This document shows, piece by piece, positions 23,691-35,689 of a DNA stretch of 64,000 bases; position 1 is the stretch's first letter, and every line of letters starts with the position of its first letter. This DNA comes from Colletes latitarsis (Eukaryota; Arthropoda; Insecta; Hymenoptera; Colletidae). Below the pieces are notes generated by a model that ran no database searches, was not told the DNA's origin, and worked only from the letters and a program-made list of their open reading frames with translations. Both the position numbers and the translations under genes were made by a program. Where the stretch lies: contig NC_135140.1 of assembly GCF_051014445.1 (NCBI RefSeq), positions 16,609,501-16,673,500 on the forward strand. The letters are read 5' to 3'.

Positions 23691-25224
23691 ATTTTTATTT
23701 TGCTATTAAATAGACAAGTCGATCGAAGAGTTCAATGTTTTTTTTTTTGTTTAAACGATCATTTACGACTTTTCATCTCGTGAGGCAACAGTCCACAACA
23801 GAGGAGATTATTTCGACGAATAAAATTAGGTTAAGCACGGACATTTCTTTTCGGTCTCGTGATAATTATATCCCCGACGACCACAGTGTCTCGATCAAAC
23901 GGAGAAGTGAAAAAGAACTTTTTCGAAAGGTCCCACGCGACTTACTCGACAGTCGAAAAACGAAAGAGAATATATTATCGCTGGTGAATGAAATTAGCAT
24001 CGAAATGAGCTGCGTTTTCGAAATCTTTGCCGCGGGACTTAAATCTTATCGCTTCTTCTAATCGCGAAAAAGTGAAACCGCGAAGAAGTCACTGATCATT
24101 CTGTTGTTGTGTTGGTAGGAATCGGAGAATTGTCGGGGCTTCCGGCCGATCAGCGTCGCAGACTATGAGCAATAGGGTACATTGACTCTTTTTTCTGAAT
24201 TTTTTCCCCTTCACGTTTATTCTTTCTGCTTGGACTTTTCTCTACTTACTGTTTTTTACTGATTAATATGTCTATATTATAACTGTACGGTCTGTTTAGC
24301 CAGTCGGAATCATTTGTTTATTTTTTTTTTTCTTTCATTTTTTTATTCCTACATGTTTACTCTCACCGTTCTATCATACTATCTTTGTTATCTACCTTTC
24401 TTTAGAAGTATAATATTTCAATCTACCAGCTGTGAGATCTGCTCACGACCTTCTGATGTATTTCGCATGCCATCAACTATCTATCTTTTCATGCTCATCG
24501 ATTTTTTCATGTTCACTACTTTTTATTGTATTATATATTTATGTATATGCATATATACATATTTATATATGTGTATTGTAAAGCGTTCACACCGTATATA
24601 TAGTGCATTGAAGCGGCTAGAATACGATATATATCTCGTAGGAGGCACATTATTGTATTCATTAATGAATTTCTCTTTTATCGTATTTGCATGCGCTAAG
24701 AGGAGCGTTTACTTCACTGTAATATGCTGTATTTATCATTATGGTTATCACTATAGTTATTTTGATTCGTTTGTTTTTGTATATTTTTCTTTAACGATGT
24801 TCATGAACGATTCGATCTATCGTGAAGGTAAGTTCGTTTCAAGAGGAGCACAGAACGAATGCTTATTAATTAAATAACGAAGGCTTATTGAAATTTATAG
24901 AATTGTTCGTAGTATCAAATATCGACAATGAAAACAGAAATAAGTAAACTGGTAACCTTCGTTAGACACAAAATCAAAGCTTTTTAATTTACAGAATCGA
25001 AAACGAGTTACAGGTGAAATTAATCTGTTTTCAGTTGCCAATAATAACGCTGGTAATAGTATTTGCAAAAGTATCAGTTTTTTTCTCGAAGAAACCAAGA
25101 ACTAATTTTTCCATCTCTGTGTCGTAGAATGTTTTAAAGCAAGTAGAGTAGTCGTGTATAATTTTGGCATTTGTCGTGCTGAAAATAAGATTTTATTGGC
25201 GAAGAAAAATTTAAATATTTATAC
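23691..25224. other. T-rich, AT-rich DNA, no gene supported
   Basis: A 187-codon open frame at 24314-24877 has hydrophobic Phe/Tyr/Ile-rich content. It includes a translated TATATATG microsatellite (24540-24590) and starts at TTG. I regard it as a consequence of T-richness. A frame at 23735-24061 is likewise unsupported. Confidence 0.4.
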
Positions 25225-25370
25225 TCTGTGTCTCTGTTAGAGTAGCATAAATGAATCGACAAGATTTTCCAGGTGAAAATAAGCCCAAACACGACTATGT
25301 TCCCTACAGTTTAAATTTATATGTATTGTACGGACAAACAAAGAGTGGTCCCAGATTTTTACTTTAGATT
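25225..25370 (+). mobile_element. Family C, half copy (copy 4)
   Basis: Only one arm is present. AAGCCCAAACACGAC at 25281 is preceded by AAGATTTTCCAGGTGAAAAT and followed by ATGTATTGTACGGACAAACA. No inverse partner is found within the next 500 bases. It is a truncated or decayed copy. Confidence 0.6.
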
Positions 25371-26276
25371 CCATTCTTTTATTGGCATTTTAAAAATATT
25401 CCACGTTTAATGAGTTCGTTCATACCGATCGGGATAGTCGAGAAGACCAATAGTCCAATTATTCCCCGTCGTACGAATTTATTAAGAAGTCGAGACCCCT
25501 CAGTTGCGATCCAAGAGGTGATCCGCGAACACCTGGGGATTCTTTATCGCCGTTCGCATATCGTTGCCGAAAAAATCAGCCAATAACTTTTCAAATAAGC
25601 CCGGAGGGTCCATTGTTCCAGCGGTTTGCTTTGTCACGCGGACGCGACCCGGCAGAATCGCTCACAAAGCGACGATCGGGATCGGCCGGTATCTGCAACA
25701 GGACAAAAAAAAAAAAGAGAGAGAAAAAAGAAAAAGATGAGAGGGTAGAAAAAAAAAATGGGGTGAAAGAAGCGTCAAATAGTCGAGCACCGAGCGAAAC
25801 AATAGGCTTGTTCGTTTTGCAGTTTCGTGCACTCTAAAGCGCCCGTTGAGCCTTCGTTTATGCGGAAGCGTGTGTATAGGTGAACGGTTCCCTTTTATTC
25901 AACGCGAGGAAAGAGATATCCAACAGCCCCGGGGCTACCCCCGGCGCCTTGCGCTTTTTCTCGAGGATGAACGCAAGACCCACTCCTCTGCCCTCTATCG
26001 CGGTCTGATGATGATTAACCCCTTTGTGGCGATACAGAAAACGGCTGAGGACAAAGTGTCACGACGACGGAGATGGCTGCCACCGCGGGACGGGATTCAC
26101 AGAGTTTTCGGCCGAGGGCGACCACTCGCGTAGTTAAAGCTAACACCCCTTCGGGGCTGCCGTGAAATATTTTTGGAACAATCTCCTTTGATGGACCACT
26201 ACAGAGGGACGCGTTTCAACCGAACCGTTTGAACCGATTCGAGAGCTTAACCCAGCCATATTACCATTCGATAATA
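25371..26276. promoter_or_regulatory. GC-rich island, function unclear
   Basis: CpG-rich sequence runs from about 25480 to 26220, interrupted by an A/G-rich tract at 25706-25770 (AAAAAAAAAAAGAGAGAG). The plus-strand frames at 25613 and 25846 are basic and low in complexity. No splice-bounded exon is evident. Confidence 0.25.
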
Positions 26277-26586
26277 TACAGGGTGTTCGGCCACCCATGG
26301 GAAAAATTTTAATGGAAGATTCTAGAGGACAAAATAAGAAGAAAATCAAGAATACTAATTTGTTGATCGAGGCTTCGTTAAGAAGTTATTAACGTTTAAA
26401 GTTGCGCCTGTGGAACGGCAATCTGCGTGCAGCTGCGTGCGCGCGGCAGTGGTTCTCACTCAGCATGACGTATCGACAGTAAACGTTAATAACTTTTTAA
26501 CGAAGCCTCAGTCGACAAATTGGTATTCTTGATTTTCGTCTTATTTTGGTCTCTAGAATCTTCCATTAAAATATTTCCCAGGAGTG
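26277..26586. mobile_element. Family A foldback, copy 3
   Basis: The left arm starts at a TA with TACAGGGTGTTCGGCCACCC and runs inward through TTCTAGAGGACAAAAT to TTATTAACGTTTAAAG. The right arm is its complement, ending TTTCCCAGGAGTG, and it lacks the outer CACCCTGTA. The roughly 80-base GC-rich centre is unlike the interior of other copies. Confidence 0.75.
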
Positions 26587-27895
26587 CAAGGAAAATTTAA
26601 ACAGAAATCAGGGATAAACATAGGAAAAACACCGTAAAGAATTTATTTGAAAACTTCGTAAGTCCAGTAGTTTCCCAGTGAATCTTTGGAGGGTAGTTTC
26701 ACCCCTTAAAATCGACGACGGTGTGCTTGCTTCGACCGAATGTGGTTCCCCCGAGCGAAAGCTCCGTGGTCTTCCGCAAGAATAATACAGGGAAGAGGGT
26801 GCAATATCGTTTCGACGCAATATACACGTGCCGTGCGACTCGAATCTCGCAGGAATCGAGCGTTTCGTATCGATTCCGCGTGGCCACGACGTCCGTTCGT
26901 CTCTCGACTCGAATCGAATCACGAGTCTCCTTCGCGCAACTAATGAAATCCCGGTGATTAAACGCGGCACCGATTCCGTTTGCTTACTCCGGACAGAACT
27001 TCCTGAATCGGAAGTTCCCGATGGAAACGGGGGTATCTTTCGTCCACGTTTTATCGCTGGGCATATAATTACTCGTAAAAGAAAGGAAAAGAATCATGGA
27101 AAGTATCGTTCTTTGTCTGCGCCGGGAAATTAAGAAACTTTCAACAAATAATTCTTGCTCTTGAGACTCGACGACTCCTGTAAACTCGAGTAAACCCTCC
27201 CTTGCGCCAGGATTCTCTTGAACAGGTTTCTTGTAAAATTCGATGGCTAATCGAAGAAACGAAGGACTTCAGAGTAAACGTAAATATAGAAATGTGAAGT
27301 TGACAGCGTTTCAGACGTTCTCATTTTCCGTGTCCTCCTAGTTTTCGTATTACGTAGGACCTGTACGGAAATATAACTTCCACCCCAAATCGATGTCTTA
27401 AAATAACTTTTATGTAAGACAATATTTCCGTGTCTCTTTTATTTGAACCCTGACATATCCATGCAGAAATAATCTAACGTTCGTTGGAGGCTACAGAACA
27501 TTTTGAAAATCAAAACTTGGCAAATCGGTTACAAATTTCGTACTCTTACGGACGCGACAATTACTTAGATTCCGCGCGAGCACGATAATCTCGTTAATTC
27601 CGAATTTTTAATTCGTTGGGCGAGGGAAGCTGGATTAAAGCACAATAACCAGTCGCTCTTTTCACAAACGCGAGGAAACTCGTGGGCAATATGGCAAACG
27701 TTTCCTGAACAATGTGCGAGTTCTCTGCGCCGTGTAGTCAAGCTTTATTCTGAACTGCATAACAAAGTGCCACGTATCGATTGATCATCCATTAACCTTT
27801 GGCAGTCCTCAATATTTCATCCGAATGATTAGTTTGCTTCTGATCTTTCCCACGCGTTGACAGATTGCACCTGTCGTTCCCATGACAATGATACT
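26587..27895. other. GC-richer block, then AT-rich DNA, no gene recognised
   Basis: The segment 26690-27120 is GC-richer and open in several frames on both strands, with no recognisable domain. The remainder is AT-rich. Confidence 0.35.
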
Positions 27896-29175
27896 CGAAA
27901 TTATTAAGGTAGACTTAGGTCTACCAACTATACAGTGAAGAGTATCGCAAGACGAAGACCTTAACTTCCCTGGAAGTCCACCTGGCGACTCTAGATCTAC
28001 TAACCCAGACCTAAACTAATTGGAAGTCCTGATATTGAATCTAAATCAGTTAGTGGCCAATCTAGACTACTTAGAGAAGCAACTGGTGAAGATTCAACAG
28101 CGCTTTCACAGAGACTACGTCTAAAGCGGTTCGAGATCTTAAATCCGCCAGAGATATTATTGGAAAAGATCGGAAAAGTTCGTAGAGTCGTATCCAAAAA
28201 CACTCGTGCTATTTCACCAATTAGAAAGCAAGTAAAGCGCCGTGCAACAAAGGACGAGCGACAATGGAGGCCTCTCGTTAAGCGTCGTTTAAGTGGCTCG
28301 TAATGCGAGTGTCGGCGCAACCCTCGCGAACAGAGAAAGAAAAACAACGTTCTCCGCTTTGCTTCGACGTGGAATCTCGGCGATCGAGCTTCCTGAAGCG
28401 ACTTATGAATCCTCCTTTCAACCTTTGTCCCCTACCCTCCCCTCGAGGCTAACTCGACGTCGTGATTGAACGTAGCCAGCATTGTTTCGATTCAGACTCG
28501 ACGCATATAATTCATTGAAAATTTGTCGCGTGCGAGAGATTGCCAGGATGTAATTATCGAGGAAAGTGGATATATTTCGTTCGTAACATCGTCTTTTTTT
28601 CCTGGCACTGCAAAATTAATTATTCCTTGTGCGAATGAAAGTAAAAGACGACTTAAAATTATTGTTTTATTCGATACCTCTATGTATAACAGTTCCAATT
28701 AGTAAACTGAGTGATTAGACATCTTTTAGGTGTAACTAGTGCATCTAGACCCAGTATAGGATCCAACCAAAGTCACTAGGCATCCTAAACTCTCTAGAAA
28801 ATGATTAAAGTTAGGTCTAGTAGAGGTAAACTGCTAAACCCAATGTCAATAGCTGATTATTCATAACGTCCTTGTGTTTGGAGATCCCGAATGTCCTAGA
28901 AACATAAGTAGTGTCAGTTCAGATTCACTGAAGGATCAAGTATCAAAGCTTCACCCACTAGAGGTCCAACTGGTAAACCTAGTCTACATACTGCTTTAAC
29001 TAAGCACACATAACTTTAGATCCTAAATCCACTGGAAATGCAGTGAACCTGGAGATCTAGATGGTGAACCTAGTGGTCGATAGTGTTTTGACTGGAGACA
29101 CACAACATGCAATCATTATGGACTCTAAATCCACTAGAGGTGCAACTGGTAAACTCTTGATAGTAGTTCAGCTAC
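27896..29175. repeat. Relics of a degenerate tandem array
   Basis: Diverged copies of a unit resembling CTAGAGGTCCAACTGGTAAA recur at about 27910-28080 and 28720-29175, in places as AGGTGCAACTGGTAAACT and GATGGTGAACCTAGTGG. A less repetitive GC-richer part lies between (28200-28450). The units are too diverged for an exact period to be read by eye. Confidence 0.45.
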
Positions 29176-29690
29176 GGTACCCTAATCCAGAGATGGGGAA
29201 TTGCGTTATGAAGGGTCATTTGCTCCAGAGCTGATCTGTTAATTATTGGCAGAGTGGCTACCATAAGATGAACTTTCTCAACTATGTGTATATGCAATTG
29301 TGGGCTATCGTTTTTGGTAACGATCGTCAGTTTGAAATTGATTCCGACTGAGAATTAAGAACGAGAAGCAGACCGGGTATTTCAGGAGGAAATCCAAGCA
29401 TCCACACCTTTGAGCGAGATGCTCTATCGCGAAGTTCTTGGAAAAACCGCGTTACTCACGGTGGATGACCTGATACGTTTCAGGCTTACCTAGACGGCGG
29501 GAAAACAAACGGAATCCGTTCAGCGTTGAATGCGTTAAGCCGGTCTGTTGACAGTGGCGCGGCGACAATGGGAATTGCGGGCATGAAACGCCGCCGCCAA
29601 GAGTGTCTTTCGTGCCTGTCGCCTTTAAATTGCTCGCGGTGTGCTCGACCGGCCGTGCGCGGATAGGCAGGATGGTCTTTTTGAGCCGCG

Positions 29691-29698
29691 TATAAAAG
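29691..29698 (+). promoter_or_regulatory. TATA box of a candidate promoter
   Basis: TATAAAAG lies in a GC-rich setting (GAGCCGCGTATAAAAGCTCT). It is followed about 40 bases later by a pyrimidine-rich CTCTCCCTCTCTGTCTCTC tract. The first downstream ATG (29800) opens only 14 codons (MGSSISRAASDGSR). The transcript, if any, is probably non-coding or has its coding part in a later exon. Confidence 0.4.
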
Positions 29699-30039
29699 CT
29701 CTCGACTCTCGAGTCTACCTTCCAGCCCACCCCTGTACGTGCGTCTCTCCCTCTCTGTCTCTCTTACCCTCCGCGGCTACACGACACTCTTTATTAGCGA
29801 TGGGATCGAGCATATCGCGAGCTGCGTCCGATGGATCGCGTTAGAATCCACCGCAAACACCGTGAAACGTAACTGCAATAGTCTTGGGCTTCAGTTATCC
29901 GAACGTTACGTCACGATGCACGAAAACAAATTCGTCTATTGATTCACAGTTTTTGCACTATATGCAATGCTAAAGAAGTCGAGTTTGTTATGAGGTAGGA
30001 TCTTTTGTTAATGTTTGAAAGGGTATTAAGTTGAGTCAC

Positions 30040-30300
30040 TGGTGTATCTAGGACCTTAAGTTCTAAGTAGGCCAATTACACCTTCAGTAAGTTCATCATT
30101 TCTATTTGACTGATTAACCCCTGGCATAGATTCCTAGATAAATAGTATAGGGAGTCTATAGTTTGGCTACTAAGACCTTAGTTGTATCCCTAGTGGATCT
30201 TAAATTTTTGACTACTAAGATATCATGGATAATTGGATCACTGTCTGGCTATACTACTTGGAACTTTATCTAGATAAGAACTACGTCTGCATCGGTATTT
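30040..30300. repeat. Further relics of the CTAG-rich array
   Basis: Short diverged units such as AGTTCTAAGTAGGCCAATTA and CTAGTGGATCTTAAATTTTT resemble the array at 27.9-29.2 kb. The similarity is weak, but the CTAG-rich composition is the same. Confidence 0.3.
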
Positions 30301-30599
30301 CAAATGTATGAAGGTTTGCATGTAACTTGGAGCTAACATCGAGAACAAATTATCAGTACTCTGAGTAATAGATCAATCCACAAACTTCTATAGATTTAGT
30401 CGCCTCAGAATATTAGTTTAGACAAGTTGAACGTCAGAGGAGCTGGATATCCTCGGATCCAGTATTGCGAACGTCAGCTCCCATTATCTGAACGAGGATT
30501 CATTGATAGAAAGAGAATCGAAGAACCGCCATTATCAGTACGGATCCGAGTAATCCGAAAAAGCTAAAAGGTCTTTTATACGATTAACTTTTACTGATA

Positions 30600-30890
30600 T
30601 AATCATTTCTGCCAATACGTAATTCAAAACTTATCGATTTGAACAATGGTATTCGAATATTCAAATATGTATTTGAATAATGGTATTCCAGTACTAAAAT
30701 ATTTGAACATAAATATTCAAGTATTCGTATAATTGTATTAAAATACTCAAGTATTTGAATACCGGTACTCAATTGTTTGAACAACGATATTGAATGTGCT
30801 AGTAGTTATATTCGAATACCGAAATATTCGAAGTTCACTCGTAACATTCGAGTACTTATACAACATTTGAATATTAAATTATTGAAATGC
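30600..30890. repeat. Degenerate tandem array of GTATTTGAATA-like units
   Basis: Some 20 imperfect copies of a short unit alternate as TATTCAAATA, TATTTGAATA, GGTATTCGAATA and AAATATTTGAAC. The unit is nearly self-complementary, so the array can form hairpins. A 66-codon minus-strand frame is just its translation and repeats NIRI and LEY motifs. Confidence 0.65.
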
Positions 30891-31377
30891 TCGCAGCCCT
30901 AATAAGCACACGCGAAAGTACTAGTTATACGCACATGTCGCCGTACGAATGCTCGCAGCCTGTTTCAAATAGCCACCCCTTCTTGCGTCTTTTGTCACTC
31001 TGCTCGCGAAAGAGGGATGATTTCCCTCTTTCTCAGAGAAGCAGTTTGAACGTGATTTAGGAGCACGTTGAGCGCGAACTCTCGTCGTAATGAGCGTTTT
31101 CCATTTTGTGACAACTCCAGTTAGACTAAAAGAGGATGTTCCGCGTCAAATATATACTGCGGACTTATTCCGCGTTACACGGAAATGCGATTTAAACGCT
31201 GTAATGTAGATTTCGGATCACCGAAAATCGTTACTTTGCGCTACGCTCTCATGAAGAAAATTAAAAAAAAAAATTACTAACATTCAATGACGTCTTACTT
31301 TAAAATGGGGTAAATTTTGAACATTTTTTTTTAAAGACTATTGTCTATTTCTATAGATTCTAAGTTATTAAACTTTT

Positions 31378-31483
31378 AAAAAACAGGGAAGTTTTATAAT
31401 CTGCATTAGTGGCGTTATTGTTAAGCACTTTTGTTTTTCATATTGACGATAATGCTGATTATAAAACTTTCCATGTTTTTTAT
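31378..31483. repeat. Long single hairpin, about 43 bp stem
   Basis: The left arm (31378-31420) starts AAAAAACAGGGAAGTTTTAT. The complement of the right arm (31442-31483) starts ATAAAAAACATGGAAAGTTT. The loop is about 20 bases. Weaker pairing continues outward through AAGTTAT and GTAACTT. It may be a small inverted-repeat element or a hairpin RNA precursor. I do not recognise a known microRNA in it. Confidence 0.6.
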
Positions 31484-32639
31484 TTCACGTAACTTGGTCA
31501 TTAAGTACCTTCTCCTTCAACCCAGGCGGAGTAGCCTCACGTAATTGGCCATAACTTTTACAGAAATTAAATTTTTTCAAGATATTTACATCACGTGCAA
31601 AAATAAACAAAAAATGATCAATGCTATTATTTCGTGCGATGTGTCGTTTCTGAGTAAATCGATCCTGAAAATATGTGGGGCACGTGCGTATTTGTATGAA
31701 TAATCCCGACTCATGAATTCTATATTTCTCAATCGTGTTGGTAAAAAGTTAATTACAGTAACATGATATTTCCGAATATAAATTTGCATTACCATTTATT
31801 TAGATATCCACAGCCAGATCCATTCCATCGGCTAATAAATCAACGTGCCCCAAACAATTAGAAAGCCACTTTTCTCTGAAACTATCCATCGTACCAAAAA
31901 ATTGTGTCACGCATATTTTGTATATTTTTGCATATAGAATGACATAGTTCGTAATCGTGTTATTGATTGCACGTTCGATAACTTTATTTTTCACGCGGAT
32001 ACGCTGTTACAAACGCACGGAGGACTAAGGTAAACATGCTCATAGAGATCCACTAGAATTAAAATATTTTCTCCGGGGAAAAATTGCACGTGGTCAGAGA
32101 GGAAAAGCAAACGCGTCGAGGGGCGGCGGAACCACCGGCGATTAACGTCGAAAGAATCGCGGGGAAATTGTTGCTCGAGGACGAGATCAGGTGAATAGAA
32201 ACGAAACGAGACGGGACGACGGGGTGTCCCGGCGGTTTTAGCTGGCATTCTCTCTGGCACTCGTTAGCGCCGCAAGATGCATTTTTATTCTCCCTTTCAG
32301 ACGCCGCGACGCGCGCCTTTGTCGAACCCTCGAAGTGGTATTGTACGTGAGTTAAGGAAATTGCTCGACACTGACGCGGTTGAGGAACGAACCTGCGTCG
32401 AGTAATAGCGTTTGCGCTCGGATATCGCGCGTACGCAGATGGTTCACGTGCGTTCAAGGGGATGTACGGAAGGATTTCAGCTTCTTCCATCCCCTTTCGC
32501 CTCCAATTCGAAATAACGATGTGTATCAACCCTTTATATTCTGTCAAGTTTCGTTGCATTTTGTTCCGGTGAAAATTTTCGATTACATCGTGTATTTATT
32601 TAAACAAATACACTAGATATTGTTCATAGATAAGTACCC
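31484..32639. other. AT-rich DNA with a GC-rich patch
   Basis: The segment 32080-32540 is GC-richer. It holds a 166-codon minus-strand frame (32059-32559) and shorter plus-strand frames, none with a recognisable domain. The rest is AT-rich. Confidence 0.35.
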
Positions 32640-32945
32640 TATACTTCCTGTAGGGATATTAGGAGCAATTACACAAAATTTCAGCTGGATTGGACAGACA
32701 CAGCTAGAGTTATAGGGAAATCACTGACACACAGATTTGGAATTTTATAGAATTCAAACAATTCATTTAATGAAAATAAATTTCCAATAATATATAGCTT
32801 GAAACTCTATTGATGTGAAATTCGAAATCTGTCTGTTTGTGACTTCTTTGTAATTCCTGCCACTTTTATCCGATTTCAATGAAAATTTAGTCAGTTATGG
32901 TTCATGTTTCGACAGAGGGTATGACAAATTAAATACTTAGGTAAA
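32640..32945. mobile_element. Foldback pair of a dispersed repeat (family D)
   Basis: A minus-oriented copy (32640-32757) and a plus-oriented copy (32812-32945) flank about 55 bases. Shared blocks in plus orientation are AAATCTGTSTGTTTGTGA, TCCCTATAACTC and a CCAATCCA ... TGAAATTTT motif. A third copy lies at 60548-60680. No coding capacity. Confidence 0.6.
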
Positions 32946-34244
32946 ATGCATTGATGCAAACCCTGATTGTTCCTTGTAATTGACTGGAAAATATAGTAGT
33001 TATATTCTATATTAAATGATTTTGATGCTACGAGCTTTATTCCAAATAATTTTAATTTGCCAAGTTATTAAAGCTTTTGTCCATGGTAATTGTCCTTTCT
33101 TCCAGCAGCCGCAATAAATTGTCGATGATTAGCCACTCGTATCCGTCGATTCGGTTGCTCGTTTTGTTTTCTATCGGTTTACTCGTCATGAAAGGATCGC
33201 GAGCGTTAATCAGATCATCATTACACGTACACGTGCACATACAGGTGCACGTCGTGTTGGAAGCATCGAATGAACTTATTGCCCATTGAACCATATTGCG
33301 CCACCATACTAACTGTAACATGTAACAGGGCCAAGCTCCATTGAACAAACATGGTCGTAGCCATGGTATAATTCATCGTGTTTCTGAAAGTGTTTCTGCT
33401 TTCAAAGGATCATTTACAAGTGATTTTCGAATTGAACTTTTGTAAGAGAAACATCCATTCGTTTAAAAATATATTCATTCAATTCGAAGTTTCAGTTCTC
33501 TTTTCATAAAAATTCTAACATTAAATGTTGAAGTATTTGACGCAGCTATGTTTAAAAAATTTTATTATCTAAAAGTCCAGTATTGAATTTTTCAGTGAGG
33601 TATTTTTGGATGCTGAAGTTAATTTTGTTAACATTTTAATGAAATTGTTCGCTGCCATTTTATTGAGGTTGTAAGGTCCGTGGTATTTTTTACGCAGAAG
33701 TGGTGAAATGGATACGCAAGTCGAGTCAATTCACTTGATTTCTTGGTAAATGTTAAAGATCAACGTGTTTCATATCATTGAACAACTCGTTTCATTAGCT
33801 TTCAAGCGAGCGTGAAGTGAGCTCATAAACTGCGCGTAAAGAAAATCATGTCTATTTATTTCATGGCTACCTCACAAAACTCTACGCAAATGTTTAAACT
33901 ACTGCCTCTAAAAGACAGGCTTTCACGAATTGAAACTTCATAAAATCTTATTTCGAATTTCTTATAAAAAGAAAGTTGTCAATAATTTCGTATTGTTAAT
34001 ATCAAAATAAGGTAATTCATAATTCTATAAAACTTAATTCCTTCGAAAATAAACTTTATAAATATTAAAATCTCGATAACGAATTTTGAAGAAATATCTA
34101 ATTATTCTAATATAATGAAATAAATCTATTTATGTATTGTCTTGTATTATTATTGTATTTACTCGTCGAATGGCGATAGTGAGCGTTGAAATCGTGTCGA
34201 TAATGTCAATTCGAACATTGGATTCATTGTTACGCCAAAAAGGA
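32946..34244. other. AT-rich DNA with one uncertain ORF
   Basis: A minus-strand ORF, 33348-33052, starts at a real ATG. It encodes 98 residues including KPIENKTSNRIDGYEW and LLRLLEERTITMDKS, with a Cys-Thr repeat (TCTCMCTCTC) from a GTGCAC-rich tract. It is GC-richer than its flanks. I recognise no family and give it little weight. The rest shows nothing. Confidence 0.25.
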
Positions 34245-34845
34245 ACGCAATCGATGAGTTTGATTCACTGTGTATCGATATGAAGACTCGATACGTTTCA
34301 CATAGTGTCACGATAAGATCGAACAGACGATGTACGGTATTTTGACGCCAGTGGTGTGTATTTAATCGGCACGTTACCTCGTTGAATAGCGAAAATTAAG
34401 TTACACTCCCAAACAGTATAGAGAAGTTTCGGGTTACATACAGAGTTTCACGAATTTTCTAACATTTTAAATGGCATGAAATTCTGGCGGTTGAAACTTC
34501 GGCCATTCGCTCGATCGACGAAAGTTTCAAATAATACAGTTAAATTTTAAACTGCGTTTAACATGAGATTTTAAAGCGTAAAGCAACAAATGGCTTCGAA
34601 TACAATCTTTAAAAAGTGGTTCGCAACAAATTACGTTTTAAATAAACGATTTTGACGCTAAAAGCTTTATCGCGTAAAGCAAAAAGAAACAAAATCAATG
34701 AGTTCCATGTGTGTATCAATATAAAGACGCGATATGTTTCACATTGCGTTACGATAAGATCGGACAGTCGGTGTACGGTATTTTGACGCCAGTGGTGTGT
34801 ATTTAATCGGCAAGTTATTTCGCTGAATTCCTCGAAACTAGCGTG
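34245..34845 (+). repeat. Direct duplication with an identical 41-base core
   Basis: Two related segments, 34245-34430 and 34686-34845, repeat at a period of 441 bases. Both contain TGTACGGTATTTTGACGCCA followed by GTGGTGTGTATTTAATCGGC with no difference over 41 bases (34331 and 34772). The flanks are clearly diverged, including ACGATAAGATCG upstream in both. Confidence 0.7.
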
Positions 34846-35109
34846 ATAACTCAATCGCCCGGATATCGTAGCAATCTGCGAGAACGCCACTCGGAATGAA
34901 GAGTAGTACGATATTCGTTTTCAGATAAATATTTCGCATCTTCTTATTCGTCGATTATCCAAGCTCCCGAGAAATTAACAACGAATATCGGGAAAAGAAT
35001 AATTTATCTTCCTCGATTCAGAACATTTCTCATCCGAGGGGAAAAAGAAATATTTCTCGCACGATTCAAATTATTTTCAGTGTTCGATAATAGTATGGAA
35101 CTCTATATT

Positions 35110-35262
35110 AAGTTGCTCTAGAATATTATAGACTACTCTAGAATATCCTAGACTGCTCTAGAATATCATAAACTACTACTCTAGAATATTATAGACTACT
35201 CTAGAATATCCTACACAGCTCTAGAAGATCATAGACTACTATTCTAGAATATTAGACAGACT
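35110..35262 (+). repeat. Tandem array of about 22 bp TCTAGAATAT units
   Basis: Six or more copies of CTCTAGAATATCMTAGACTA follow one another with small length changes. Each carries the XbaI-like TCTAGA. The array degenerates at its right end into TTTAGTCCTGAATGA repeats. Confidence 0.75.
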
Positions 35263-35388
35263 TTAGTCCTGAATGACTTGTAGGTTTAGTCCTGAATGAT
35301 TCTAAATCTATTTGTGGAGTTTTCAATAAGGTTATTCTATCATATTCTTAAACAGATCCGGGTCTGAAACACTGGATACTTGAATGAT

Positions 35389-35655
35389 CCTGCTCTTGCA
35401 GATCCAGTAGATTCTAGATTCTATAGCAATGCTACTCTATAAGATCCAGCCTTAGACAGACCCCCGACCTATTAGTGCACCTATCAGTAAGTTTGCTCTG
35501 ACAACACTAGAGACTCGAACAACCCTGCTCTAGCAGATCCAAGTAGATCCTAGCCTCTATAGCAAGGCTACTCTAGAAGGTCCTGCTCTAGACAGACTCT
35601 TGGCCTATTAGTAGACCTATCAGTAAGTTTGTTGTGACAGATCTCGTCCTGGATG
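35389..35655 (+). repeat. Two-copy tandem repeat, 135 bp period
   Basis: The unit starts CCTGCTCTWGCAGATCCA at 35389 and again at 35524. It ends with CCTATCAGTAAGTTTG in both copies. Divergence between the copies is moderate. Confidence 0.75.
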
Positions 35656-35689
35656 ATCCGAGATTTTATGGAATTCGCTATTCTAGCAA

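Noticed and set aside
24314..24877. 187-codon hydrophobic ORF resembling a membrane protein
   Set aside because: It starts at TTG and consists of T-rich sequence, including a translated TATATATG microsatellite. T-rich strands lack stop codons by composition.
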